NCBI GenBank assembly: GCA_036374835.1
Contig: DASUTB010000074.1
Location: 1-64,000 of the forward strand
Length of the DNA: 64,000 bases
Direction: 5' to 3'
DNA from: DASUTB01 sp036374835
GTDB lineage: Bacteria > Actinomycetota > Actinomycetes > Jiangellales > Jiangellaceae
Positions 25,250 to 35,670 of this stretch are shown here, piece by piece; position 1 is the stretch's first letter, and every line of letters starts with the position of its first letter. The notes below the pieces were generated by a model. It was not told the DNA's origin. It ran no database searches and worked only from the letters and a program-made list of their open reading frames with translations. Made by a program: the position numbers and the translations under genes.

Positions 25250-25846
25250 GTGGACGTCGGCCGGAACGAAGTTCAAACGACCCGTGTGGTGACGATCCCG
25301 AACCTGCTGTCGTTGCTGCGGCTGCTGGGTGTGCCGTTGTTCCTGTGGCTGGTGCTGGTCGAACGTGCCGACGGCTGGGCAGTGGCCGTGCTCGCGGTGT
25401 CCGGATTCACCGATTACCTGGACGGCGTGCTGGCGCGGCGATGGAACCAGATCAGCCGGGTCGGACAGTTGCTCGACCCGGTGGCGGACCGGCTCTACGT
25501 CATCAGCACCGTCGTGGCGCTCACCATCCGCGACATCATTCCGTTGTGGTTCGCGGTAGCGCTGATCGGCCGTGACGTGCTGATGGTGTTGATGATCCCG
25601 TTCCTGCGTCAGCTCGGTCTCCGGGCGCTCCCGGTGCACTTCCTCGGCAAGGCGGGCACGTTCTGCCTGCTCTACGCGCTGCCCCTGTTGTTGCTGGGGG
25701 ACGGCGAATCCACGCTTGCACTCCTGGCTCGGGTGTTCGGCTGGGCCTTCGGAATATGGGGCTTCATTCTGTACTGGTGGGCCGGCGTGCTGTACTTCCT
25801 GCAGCTGCGCCGTCTCCGCCGAGGCGCCGAGGTCACGACCGAATAA
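25250..25846 (+). CDS. CDP-alcohol phosphatidyltransferase family protein
   Basis: Integral membrane enzyme of about 198 residues that joins a CDP-activated lipid to an alcohol. The signature D-x2-DG-x2-AR-x8-G-x3-D-x3-D is complete within FTDYLDGVLARRWNQISRVG and the following QLLDPVADRL. Six hydrophobic segments are likely. The product could be phosphatidylglycerophosphate or cardiolipin; the sequence does not decide. GTG 25250 is preferred since GAGGAGG lies about 8 bases before it; GTG 25244 is possible. Divergent from the sigma-factor gene. Confidence 0.88.
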   Translation: MDVGRNEVQTTRVVTIPNLLSLLRLLGVPLFLWLVLVERADGWAVAVLAVSGFTDYLDGVLARRWNQISRVGQLLDPVADRLYVISTVVALTIRDIIPLWFAVALIGRDVLMVLMIPFLRQLGLRALPVHFLGKAGTFCLLYALPLLLLGDGESTLALLARVFGWAFGIWGFILYWWAGVLYFLQLRRLRRGAEVTTE

Positions 25847-25921
25847 CAAAGCTGAGTCTGCATGCCGGGTGACGCCGCTCCGGCTCGGCGTGGTGCCGTG
25901 TGACATGCGAACATAGTCCGC

Positions 25922-26767
25922 GTGGATGACCGGAACGCCAAGCCAGATGCGCGGCGTCCGGACGAGTCCATGCAGATCATCAACGAGCTGATCGCGAACT
26001 CGCTCGACCCGGGTTACGAGATCGAGCGTCGTCGCCGGCAGAGTTCTGGCGAAGCCGACCGGAGTAACCCTGTTCTGCTCCTTGTCGGGCTGGGACTCGT
26101 CGGAGTGTTGTTCACGACCGTGGCACTGCAGGTTCCAGAGGACGCGAGCGTGGTTTCCGCGGAACGCGATGCCTTGATCGAGCGGATCGACGAGGAGAGC
26201 GAGAGCACCGCACAGCTCGAACAGAACGTCGCAGACCTGCAGGCAGAAGTCCTGTCGATCGAGGAGCGTCTGCTGGAGAGCGAGTTGTTCGGCGACGAAC
26301 TGACCGACGCGATGCTGCAGACCCGAACAGCGTTGGGCCTGGGTCGGGTCAGCGGGCCCGGCGTCATAGTGGAGCTGCGGGACGCGGACCGTGGAGCGGA
26401 CGGCGAACTCGACATCGTCGAACGCGTACTCGACAAGGATCTCGCCATGGTCGTCAACGGCCTGTGGTCGTCGGGTGCAGAGGCGATCAGTATCAATGAC
26501 GAGCGCATCACGCCGTTGTCGGCGATCCGGCGGGTGGAGGATGTGATCCTCGTGAATCGCCGGCCCGTCGCGCCGCCGTACGAGGTACGGGCCATCGGCG
26601 ACCCGCGTGCGCTCGGCCAGCGCTTCGCCGACGGTTCCGGCGGAGTGTGGCTGCGCACCGCGAACGCGCATGGCGGGATCCGGTACGACATCACCACGAG
26701 CGAATCCCTTACCCTTCCAAGCGGCAATGCATCACTCGACTACGCGCAGTTGAAGGAGACCTCGTGA
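25922..26767 (+). CDS. DUF881 membrane protein (first copy)
   Basis: 281 residues with a cytoplasmic N terminus, one membrane segment (PVLLLVGLGLVGVLFTTVALQVP at about 40-62), a coiled-coil-like stretch (ERDALIERIDEESESTAQLEQNVADLQAEVL) and the DUF881 domain (GPGVIVELRDA, LWSSGAEAISINDERIT, IGDPRALGQ). DUF881 proteins lie outside the membrane and are linked by gene order to cell-division loci in Gram-positive bacteria; no activity is established. Coupled to sbp by GTGA. A second DUF881 gene follows sbp. Confidence 0.88.
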   Translation: MDDRNAKPDARRPDESMQIINELIANSLDPGYEIERRRRQSSGEADRSNPVLLLVGLGLVGVLFTTVALQVPEDASVVSAERDALIERIDEESESTAQLEQNVADLQAEVLSIEERLLESELFGDELTDAMLQTRTALGLGRVSGPGVIVELRDADRGADGELDIVERVLDKDLAMVVNGLWSSGAEAISINDERITPLSAIRRVEDVILVNRRPVAPPYEVRAIGDPRALGQRFADGSGGVWLRTANAHGGIRYDITTSESLTLPSGNASLDYAQLKETS

Positions 26768-27096
26768 TAGCGGCCATCGGCCTGCTGCTCGGTATCGCAG
26801 CCGGCCTTGTCCTCGACGTCTCGGTGCCGCTGGTGCTCCAGCCCTACGTGCCCATCGCGGTGGTGGCCGCACTCGACGCGCTGACCGGCGGCGTGCGCGC
26901 GGTGATGGACAGAACGTTCAGCGACAAGGTTTTCGTGGTCTCGTTCATCTCCAACGTACTCATCGCCGCACTGATCGTATTTCTCGGCGACCAGCTCGGA
27001 GTGGGCGCTCAGCTGTCCACGGCGGTGATCGTCGTGCTCGGCATCCGGATCTTCACCAACGTGGCGGCCATCAGGCGGCTGTTGTTCAATGCCTGA
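26764..27096 (+). CDS. sbp: Small basic protein, DUF1290
   Basis: Membrane protein of 110 residues of the Sbp/DUF1290 family, with three hydrophobic segments: AAIGLLLGIAAGLVLD, the middle IAVVAALDALTGGVRAVM block and VSFISNVLIAALIVFLGDQLG. Sbp is named from the Bacillus divIB-ftsZ region, and its function is unknown. GTG 26764 overlaps the preceding DUF881 stop; its own end overlaps the next DUF881 start by 8 bases. The three genes look like one membrane module. Confidence 0.88.
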   Translation: MIAAIGLLLGIAAGLVLDVSVPLVLQPYVPIAVVAALDALTGGVRAVMDRTFSDKVFVVSFISNVLIAALIVFLGDQLGVGAQLSTAVIVVLGIRIFTNVAAIRRLLFNA

Positions 27097-27883
27097 AACA
27101 TCGCACGTCACTGAGGAACCCGGCGCCGGCCGAACGACGCGGCGTCGGGGACCTTTCGGGCTGTCCCCGGACACCGGGCTGGCCCGCTTGCTGAAGGCGT
27201 TGCGGGCCAAACCGGACGTGGGGCAGCTCGGTGTCGGTGTGCTCGTCGCGGCGTTGGGTTTCGCAGCTGTGGAGCAGGTTCAGCTCGAAGAGGAGGACCT
27301 GCTCGAGGGCGCTCGGCGCGCCGATCTGATCGAGATCTTCAGCAGCCTTCAGGACCAGAGTGACCGGCTGGAGGCCCAGGAGCGCGAGCTGCTCGACACG
27401 AGGCGCAACCTGCTCTCCGACGAGGAGTCCGAGCAAACGGCGCTCGAACAGGCCGCGCAGCGCGAGACGGAGTTCGGATTGCTTGCCGGCATGTTGCCGG
27501 CCGAGGGCCCCGGCGTCATCATCCGTGTTCCTTCCGCATCGGCCTCTGACCTGATCACGGCCGTGCAAGAGTTGCGTGTCGCCGGCGCCGAGGCGATCCA
27601 GATTCGCGGTACGACCGGTAAGACGGTGCGGATCGGCGTCGACACGTACTTCTTGGACGTCGACGGCGGAGCGCCGGCCGTGGACGTCGGTGGCACCCAG
27701 GTGGCGTTCCCGATCGAGATCCGCGCGATCGGCGATCCGGAGGCGCTCGAGGAGATCCAGCACTTCCTCAACAACGAGGACGCCGCGGCGTGGACGATCA
27801 CCCAGCATGAGGTCGTTGGCATCTATGCGGTGCGCGAGCCCACGGAGAACCAGTACGCTCGACCGGCGCCAGTCGATGAATAG
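27089..27883 (+). CDS. DUF881 membrane protein (second copy)
   Basis: 264 residues, same layout as the first copy: basic N terminus, one hydrophobic segment (LGVGVLVAALGFAAVEQV at about 48-65), coiled-coil region (SLQDQSDRLEAQERELLDTRRNLL) and DUF881 domain (GPGVIIRVPSAS, LRVAGAEAIQIRGTTGK, IRAIGDPEALEEI). The paralogues differ clearly, so the duplication is old. It ends 14 bases before gcvH, whose ribosome-binding site AGGAGG overlaps the stop. Confidence 0.88.
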   Translation: MPETSHVTEEPGAGRTTRRRGPFGLSPDTGLARLLKALRAKPDVGQLGVGVLVAALGFAAVEQVQLEEEDLLEGARRADLIEIFSSLQDQSDRLEAQERELLDTRRNLLSDEESEQTALEQAAQRETEFGLLAGMLPAEGPGVIIRVPSASASDLITAVQELRVAGAEAIQIRGTTGKTVRIGVDTYFLDVDGGAPAVDVGGTQVAFPIEIRAIGDPEALEEIQHFLNNEDAAAWTITQHEVVGIYAVREPTENQYARPAPVDE

Positions 27884-27896
27884 GAGGAACGAATCC

Positions 27897-28280
27897 GTGT
27901 ATCCCGAGGACCTGAGGTACACCGCAGAACACGAGTGGGTGCGCACGTTGGACGAACCTGCCGGGGCCGTTCGCGTTGGAGTGACCGATTACGCGCAGGA
28001 TCAGCTCGGTGACATCGTCTTCGTCCAGCTGCCCGACGTGGGCGAGGAAGTCACCGCGGGTCAGGCGTGCGGCGAGCTGGAATCGACCAAGAGCGTCAGT
28101 GATCTGTACGCGCCGGTAAGCGGTAAGGTGACCGCACGCAACGACGCGGTGCTCGATGCACCGGAGAAAGTCAATGCCGATCCATATGGCGACGGTTGGT
28201 TGTTCGACGTCGTCCCGTCCGATGCCGGTGCGGTAGACGGACTGCTGTCCGCGTCCGAGTACCAAGCCGAGATATCGTAA
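27897..28280 (+). CDS. gcvH: Glycine cleavage system H protein
   Basis: Lipoyl carrier of the glycine cleavage complex, 127 residues. It carries the aminomethyl group between GcvP and GcvT. YTAEHEWVRTLDE opens the domain. The lipoylated Lys is in ELESTKSVSDLYAPVSG. DPYGDGWLFDV is the C-terminal mark. GTG 27897 has AGGAGG 9 bases before it. gcvP lies 3 kb downstream on the same strand; gcvT is not in the window. Confidence 0.95.
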   Translation: MYPEDLRYTAEHEWVRTLDEPAGAVRVGVTDYAQDQLGDIVFVQLPDVGEEVTAGQACGELESTKSVSDLYAPVSGKVTARNDAVLDAPEKVNADPYGDGWLFDVVPSDAGAVDGLLSASEYQAEIS

Positions 28281-28297
28281 CTGAGCCCATGAAGCGG

Positions 28298-28354
28298 TTG
28301 ACCTCTAAGGCAGTGCGGCCCTAGGTTGCCATCAACCGTCAACCTCAGGTGAGG
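28298..28354 (+). promoter_or_regulatory. Promoter before the FHA gene, with CCTCAGGTGAGG palindrome
   Basis: TTGACC (28298-28303) and TAGGTT (28322-28327) are 18 bases apart, a good sigma-A type promoter. The palindrome CCTCAGGTGAGG (28343-28354) lies just downstream, where a regulator could block transcription. A similar ACCTC-N5-GAGGT repeat lies before the MerR gene at 30286. Confidence 0.55.
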
Positions 28355-28427
28355 ATCGAGGGTCCGATCGACCCCCGGATTCGCACCGCGTGTTCGCCAC
28401 GGGCGGTCCGTGGCAGGAGGCGAGCCG

Positions 28428-28958
28428 ATGCCGTTCTGCACCCAATGTGGTCACGAGAACCCCGCTGATGCGAAGTTCTGTGCCCAATGCGGAAACCGAC
28501 TCGAATCGGTTCCGGCCACAGAACGGGCACCCGATGCCACGAGCACCATGGCGATCCAGCGTGACGAGGTCGACCGCGCTGGACGCGACGAGCTCGGTGA
28601 CCTCGGCCCGGAGGAGCAGGCCGCGGTCGACGCGTTGCCGGCAGGCAGCGCGCTGCTGGTGACGCTGCGCGGCCCGAATGCCGGCAGCCGGTTCCTGCTC
28701 GACACCGACCTCGTCAAAGCCGGCCGGCACCCCGACTCGGATATCTTTCTGGACGACGTGACGGTGTCACGTCGGCACGCGGAGTTCCGGCGCACCGCCG
28801 ACGGCTACGTCGTACGTGACGTCGGCAGTCTGAACGGCACCTATGTCAACCGGGACCGGATCGACGAGGTCACCTTGCACGGCGGTGACGAGGTGCAGGT
28901 CGGCAAATATCGGCTGGTGTACTACGCCAGCCAGCACGGTTTCGGGGCAGCTTCTTAG
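28428..28958 (+). CDS. garA: Zinc-ribbon FHA protein (GarA/OdhI homologue)
   Basis: 176 residues. An N-terminal zinc ribbon has Cys 4, 7, 18 and 21 (CTQC, CAQC). A linker with a Thr-rich site (ATSTMAI near 37-43) may correspond to the PknB/PknG phosphosite of GarA. The FHA domain has GRHPDSDIFLDD, VSRRHAEF and LNGTYVN, all phospho-Thr-binding positions intact. GarA and OdhI inhibit 2-oxoglutarate dehydrogenase when unphosphorylated; the same role is likely. ATG 28428 is chosen for AGGAGG about 7 bases upstream. Confidence 0.85.
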   Translation: MPFCTQCGHENPADAKFCAQCGNRLESVPATERAPDATSTMAIQRDEVDRAGRDELGDLGPEEQAAVDALPAGSALLVTLRGPNAGSRFLLDTDLVKAGRHPDSDIFLDDVTVSRRHAEFRRTADGYVVRDVGSLNGTYVNRDRIDEVTLHGGDEVQVGKYRLVYYASQHGFGAAS

Positions 28959-28980
28959 CCGGCGTCCCGGGTGCGTGACC

Positions 28981-29673
28981 ATGGCCGCAGTTCCCGCTCG
29001 CCAGACGATGAGCATCGGCGAGGTGCTGGCTCTGCTGCGTCCTGATTTTCCGGATATCACCATCTCGAAGATCCGGTTTCTGGAAGCCGAGGGTCTCGTG
29101 CTCCCCGAACGCGCCCCGTCCGGATACCGCCGCTTCAGCCATGACGACGTGGCCCGGCTGCGGTTCGTGCTCACTGCTCAGCGTGACAACTACCTGCCGC
29201 TACGCGTGATCAAGCAGCAGCTCGAGTCGCTCGACGACGGTCTCGATCCCGGCGACGGTGTGCCGCCACCACCGCACATCGTGGCCGCACCGACCGGTGG
29301 CGGCAACGACGTGCGGCTGACGCGAGCGTCGTTGCTCGAAGCCGCGGCGATCACTGAGAAGCAGCTTGCCGAGCTCGAATCGTTCGGCTTGATCGACGAG
29401 CGCTCGAACGGCTACGACGGTGACGACCTCGTGATCGCGCGCACCGCGGGGGAGTTGGCCGAGTACGGTCTCGAGCCGCGGCATCTGCGCACGATACGCA
29501 GCGCGGCCGAGCGGGAGGTGGGCCTGATCGAACAGATCGTCGCACCGTTGCTCCGCCAGCGCAGTTCGGCGGGCCGGGGCCAGGCGCACGAGACCGCCCG
29601 CGAGGTCGGTCGGCTCACCCTCCGGCTGCATTCGGCGATGTTGGAGGCGAGGATGCGTCGCATCGGTTCGTGA
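28981..29673 (+). CDS. ftsR: MerR-family regulator FtsR
   Basis: MerR-type transcription factor of 230 residues. The winged helix runs MSIGEVLALLRPDFPDITISKIRFLEAEGLVLPERAPSGYRRFSHDDVARL. Instead of a short metal-binding tail it has a longer C-terminal domain, as in FtsR, which activates ftsZ in Corynebacterium. Its place after the garA homologue is the same as in corynebacteria and mycobacteria. GTG 28975 two codons upstream is an alternative start. Confidence 0.87.
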   Translation: MAAVPARQTMSIGEVLALLRPDFPDITISKIRFLEAEGLVLPERAPSGYRRFSHDDVARLRFVLTAQRDNYLPLRVIKQQLESLDDGLDPGDGVPPPPHIVAAPTGGGNDVRLTRASLLEAAAITEKQLAELESFGLIDERSNGYDGDDLVIARTAGELAEYGLEPRHLRTIRSAAEREVGLIEQIVAPLLRQRSSAGRGQAHETAREVGRLTLRLHSAMLEARMRRIGS

Positions 29674-29742
29674 TCGGGCCGAGGGCAACCGCGTCACGCG
29701 TCGGCGTGGGTAGTGGCCGGAACCTTGGAGTAGGGTGGAAAT

Positions 29743-30216
29743 GTGCGAGAGCTAGACGTCGTCGGCGTCCGGGTCGAGATGCCGTCCAACCAGCCGATCG
29801 TTCTGTTGCGCGAAACCGACGGTGAGCGCTACCTGCCGATCTGGATCGGTGCTGTGGAGGCGACCGCGATCGCGTTCGCGCAGCAGGGCATGACCCATCC
29901 TCGCCCCTTGACGCATGACCTGTTCCGAGACGTTCTCGAAGCGCTGGGCGTGCGCCTCGAGAAGGTTCACATCACAGAGATGCGGGAGAGCACCTACTAC
30001 GCGGAGCTGATCTTCGACGGCGGTGTGACGGTGAGTTCGCGTCCGTCCGATTCCATCGCGTTGGCGCTGCGTACCGGCACCCCGATCTACGCGTCCGAGC
30101 CGTTGCTCGACGACGTCGGTGTGCTGATCTCAGACAGCGCGATGACCGACGATGACGAGGTCGAGAAATTTCGCGAGTTCCTCGATCACGTTTCGCCCGA
30201 AGACTTCGGCGGCTGA
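29743..30216 (+). CDS. Bifunctional nuclease family protein (DUF151)
   Basis: 157 residues of the BFN/DUF151 family; plant members have RNase and DNase activity, bacterial roles are unclear. Signature blocks are LRETDGERYLPIWIGAVEATAIA, LTHDLFRDVLEALG, YYAELIF and SRPSDSIALALRTGTPIYA. TAGGGT at 29731-29736 lies 6 bases before the GTG start, so the message may be leaderless. Always near the two MerR genes and gcvP in actinobacteria. Confidence 0.9.
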   Translation: MRELDVVGVRVEMPSNQPIVLLRETDGERYLPIWIGAVEATAIAFAQQGMTHPRPLTHDLFRDVLEALGVRLEKVHITEMRESTYYAELIFDGGVTVSSRPSDSIALALRTGTPIYASEPLLDDVGVLISDSAMTDDDEVEKFREFLDHVSPEDFGG

Positions 30217-30285
30217 CCGGGGTCGCGACCCGGAACCGGAGCGAGGGTCCGGCCCGGCACCCGCATCGACCGCAAGAGAACGCTA

Positions 30286-30352
30286 ACCTCAAGGAGAGGT
30301 CAAGGGTTGTACCGCGTGTTGCGTTGACCGGTGCTGGCCACCGGCCTAGCGT
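30286..30352 (+). promoter_or_regulatory. MerR-type promoter with palindrome in the spacer
   Basis: TTGACC (30324-30329) and TAGCGT (30347-30352) are separated by 17 bases. CCGGTG-CTGGC-CACCGG at 30328-30344 is a perfect 6-bp inverted repeat filling almost the whole spacer, the classic position for MerR binding. A second repeat, ACCTC-AAGGA-GAGGT, lies just upstream at 30286-30300. The gene behind it encodes a MerR protein, so autoregulation is likely. Confidence 0.65.
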
Positions 30353-30385
30353 CACAGGTGTTCAACTCAGGACGGAGGGCCGGAC

Positions 30386-31042
30386 GTGAGCGCCGACACC
30401 CACACGCGGGGAAATAATCCTCGCGAACCCCGCACGTCGGCCGATGGTGCGAGCAGTGGTGCCGCCCGAGCTGCCGAAGACGCGGCGGCCGAGGCGCATG
30501 CCCGAGCTGACGGGCAGGGCCTGCTTTTCGACGAGCCGGTCTCACCGTTGCCCGAAGGCGTCGGCTTCCGCGGCCCTACCGCCTGCGCCGCGGCCGGAAT
30601 CACCTATCGACAGCTGGACTACTGGGCACGCACCGGCCTCGTCGAGCCGTCGGTGCGCGAGGCGGTCGGCTCCGGAAGCAAGCGGCTCTACTCATTCCGC
30701 GACATCCTCGTACTGAAGATCGTCAAACGGTTGCTCGATACCGGTGTCTCGCTGCAGCAGATCCGGCAGGCGGTGCAGCACCTGCGTGATCGAGGTGTGT
30801 ACGACCTGGCCAGCATCACGCTGATGAGCGACGGCGCGAGTGTGTACGAGTGCACGTCGCCCGACGAGGTCGTTGATCTCGTCCAGGGCGGCCAAGGTGT
30901 GTTCGGTATCGCCGTCGGCCGGGTGTGGCGCGAGGTAGAGGCTTCGCTCGTCGAGTTGCCGACCGAACGTGCGGGCGAACCGGTTGACCACCCGGCTGAC
31001 GAGCTCGCGGTCCGCCGCCGCACCCGTGCGGCAGGCGCATAG
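30386..31042 (+). CDS. MerR-family transcriptional regulator
   Basis: 218 residues. A disordered N-terminal tail of about 58 residues precedes the MerR winged helix GPTACAAAGITYRQLDYWARTGLVEPSVREAVGSGSKRLYSFRDILVLKIVKRLLDTGVSLQQIRQAVQHLR. The C-terminal part has no Cys metal site, so it is not a heavy-metal sensor. The block order FHA, FtsR, BFN, MerR, gcvP is conserved in actinobacteria. The promoter has a palindrome in its spacer. Target genes are unknown; it could affect gcvP downstream. Confidence 0.88.
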   Translation: MSADTHTRGNNPREPRTSADGASSGAARAAEDAAAEAHARADGQGLLFDEPVSPLPEGVGFRGPTACAAAGITYRQLDYWARTGLVEPSVREAVGSGSKRLYSFRDILVLKIVKRLLDTGVSLQQIRQAVQHLRDRGVYDLASITLMSDGASVYECTSPDEVVDLVQGGQGVFGIAVGRVWREVEASLVELPTERAGEPVDHPADELAVRRRTRAAGA

Positions 31043-31051
31043 CCACCACGC

Positions 31052-31264
31052 TACCCTTGGGCGAGAGCTGACGACCCCGACTGGGAGAGTCCTCGCGGTT
31101 CGCCGATGAGCGAAGGGCGAGGCGCCGAAGGTGCAACTCCCCGCCAACCTCTCAGGCTCAACGGACCAGTCGGGCGAGGCCGCTCTGGAGGGCGCTACCG
31201 CCCAACAGAGGGGGACGTACGAACTAAGACGGCGAGCGGCTCGACGGGTTGCTCAGTGCGGCCC
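31052..31264 (+). promoter_or_regulatory. Glycine riboswitch before gcvP (likely tandem, second aptamer weak)
   Basis: TACCCT (31052-31057) is a plausible -10 box. Aptamer 1 spans 31076-31174: P1 CCGACTGG (31077-31084) pairs with CCAGTCGG (31166-31173). Conserved glycine-aptamer bases GGGAGAG, GGCGCCGAAGG, CAACTCC, CTCTCAGGC and GGACCAG are all present. A second unit starts at GGCCGC (31178-31183), which pairs with GCGGCC (31258-31263), and contains CTCTGGAGGGCGC and AGAGGGGGACG as in Bacillus aptamer 2, but its 3' half is degenerate. Glycine should switch on gcvP. Confidence 0.9.
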
Positions 31265-31307
31265 ATTCGGATGCGGTCGTACAGAAGAATTGGTCGAAGG
31301 AGTCGTA

Positions 31308-34178
<2,871 letters not shown>

Positions 34179-34184
<6 letters not shown>

Positions 34185-34235
34185 TCACGTAAAGCTGGCA
34201 AATCCCAGCCAAACCATCCATGCAGGCCGGGTGTC
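34179..34235 (+). repeat. Intergenic repeat family A, copy 5
   Basis: The head GAATGATCACGTAAAG (34179-34194) includes the gcvP stop codon. GCTGG/CCAGC forms a small stem right after the head as in copy 4. CCATGCAGGC near 34217 matches the loop of the hairpin at 2968. It lies in the convergent gap between gcvP and the next minus-strand gene, where a terminator is expected. A further stem (GCCAC/GGTGG) lies at about 34267. Confidence 0.75.
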
Positions 34236-34306
34236 GGGGGTAATGGCCGCGCATTGCACGGTTCCCGCCACGGCGAGCGGTGGGGCGAGGGCTTGTCGAC
34301 ACCGAC

Positions 34307-34762
34307 TCAGCGGTCGAGCATGCGGTACACGGCCGCCGTCGTTACTCCGTACACCATGTGCGGGATGATGTCGGACAGCCATGCGTTGACACCCCACTTC
34401 TTCGGGTCGGTGGCGCCGACGACGGTCGCAGGCACGTCACTGCCGGCCATCGCAGCGACCCCGAGCACCGGGCCGGTCGCCCATACCGGCAGGTTCTTCA
34501 TCATCCGAGGCGCCAACGAGTAGCCGATCCCGATACCTAACCCGGTGACATAGCCCAGCAACGCACCGGCGCCCTGGGTGCGGTTGGTTCTTGTCCTCTC
34601 CTCGCCAAGGCTCACGTCAGCACGGTCGGCGAGCTCGTTGGCGACCTCGGCAGGCACGCTGCTCGCCGGCCTTGCCCGTACCAGCATGTCGGTGTACGTG
34701 GCTGCGTTCAGCGCGACCGTGCCGGTGGCTCCGGCGATCACGCCCCTGGTCAATGTGTGCAT
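34307..34762 (-). CDS. Conserved small membrane protein, function unknown
   Basis: 151 residues with alternating glycine/alanine-rich hydrophobic stretches: GVIAGATGTVALNAATYTDM, LLGYVTGLGIGIGYSLAP, GPVLGVAAMAGSDVPATVVG and DIIPHMVYGVTTAAVY. The phrase NAATYTDMLVRARPASS and the GxTDPxxWxxxxWxSDIIPH pattern recall a widespread unnamed actinobacterial family. ATG 34762 follows AGGAGGT. Divergent from the MBL hydrolase. I infer a membrane location but no activity. Confidence 0.75.
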   Translation of the reverse strand: MHTLTRGVIAGATGTVALNAATYTDMLVRARPASSVPAEVANELADRADVSLGEERTRTNRTQGAGALLGYVTGLGIGIGYSLAPRMMKNLPVWATGPVLGVAAMAGSDVPATVVGATDPKKWGVNAWLSDIIPHMVYGVTTAAVYRMLDR

Positions 34763-34892
34763 GGCACCTCCTGCATCGTCGGTCGACGTGCCACAGCGGT
34801 TGCGGCTTCTTCGACCAGACCGTTCCCTCACATGCGGGTCGCACACTCCAAACGAGCGTTCTGGTCTTCGTGAAGCCATCGAGCCACATAGG

Positions 34893-34934
34893 CTATGATC
34901 CATAGCTAATTGGTAATTCCATATAGCTAAATGG
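34893..34934 (+). promoter_or_regulatory. A+T-rich operator region of the MBL-hydrolase gene
   Basis: In a very A+T-rich patch, CTATG-ATC-CATAG (34893-34905) is a perfect inverted repeat containing a possible -10 box TATGAT. ATAGCTAATTGG (34902-34913) and ATAGCTAAATGG (34923-34934) are direct repeats exactly 21 bases apart, two turns of the helix. The region ends 12 bases before the start codon. The TetR gene after the hydrolase is the likely regulator. Confidence 0.6.
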
Positions 34935-34946
34935 AGAGGGGTCATC

Positions 34947-35666
34947 GTGGTCAATCCGGCCATCGACGTCGCACCCGGGATCTATCGCATACCGACGGCA
35001 CCGTGGGACCTGGTCAACTCGTACGTACTCCGGGCGGACGACGGGCAGGTGACCCTGGTCGACACCGGCATGAAGAACGGTTCCAAGCGCATCACAGCGG
35101 CGCTCGCATCGATCGGGAGCGGCCCGTCCGACGTGACGACGATCGTGCTCACCCACGCGCATCCGGATCACGCCGGCGGACTCGCCAAAACGGCCACCAT
35201 GACCGGAGCAGACGTGATCGCACATCGCGACGACGCCCAGGCGGTGCGGGACGGAAGGACGCCGCCCCGCGACGGCTCAACCCTGACCGGCCGGCTGTTC
35301 AATCTACTTCCCGGCGGCGGGTTCCCCGCGACCGACGTCGCGACCGAGCTGGCCGACGGCGATGTGCTCGACGTGGCGGGCGGGCTCGAGGTGATACACA
35401 CGCCGGGCCACTCGCCGGGGCACATGGCATTGCTGCACCGACCCACGGGGACGCTCATCACCGGCGATTCGATATTCAACGTGTTCGGTCTCCGGTGGTC
35501 ACCCAAATCGTTCTGCACCGACTTCGCCATGACCAGGAAGACGGCGACCCGCCTCGCCGAGCGCGAGTACGAGGTGGCGGCCTTTACCCACGGTCCGCAC
35601 ATCAGCGACGCACCGCGCGAGGCGATCCGAGGATTCCTGCGCCGGAACAACATCGGCACGGACTAG
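34947..35666 (+). CDS. MBL-fold metallo-hydrolase
   Basis: 239 residues of the metallo-beta-lactamase superfamily. The metal motif is THAHPDHAGG (HxHxDH). Further ligands are the His in HTPGHSPGHMALLH, the Asp in LITGDSIF and the C-terminal His in AAFTHGPHISD. It resembles the glyoxalase II-like cytoplasmic hydrolases rather than a secreted beta-lactamase, as no signal peptide is visible. The substrate is unknown. GTG start; GGAGAGGGG is the ribosome site. A TetR gene follows after 4 bases. Confidence 0.88.
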   Translation: MVNPAIDVAPGIYRIPTAPWDLVNSYVLRADDGQVTLVDTGMKNGSKRITAALASIGSGPSDVTTIVLTHAHPDHAGGLAKTATMTGADVIAHRDDAQAVRDGRTPPRDGSTLTGRLFNLLPGGGFPATDVATELADGDVLDVAGGLEVIHTPGHSPGHMALLHRPTGTLITGDSIFNVFGLRWSPKSFCTDFAMTRKTATRLAEREYEVAAFTHGPHISDAPREAIRGFLRRNNIGTD

Positions 35667-35670
35667 GCGG

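Noticed and set aside
31131..31307. N-terminal extension of GcvP by 59 residues
   Set aside because: This stretch is the glycine riboswitch; the conserved GcvP N terminus and AAGGAG both point to ATG 31308.
34947..35666. Metallo-beta-lactamase (antibiotic resistance)
   Set aside because: The HxHxDH fold is general to the superfamily, no signal peptide is present, and the sequence is closer to cytoplasmic glyoxalase II-like hydrolases.
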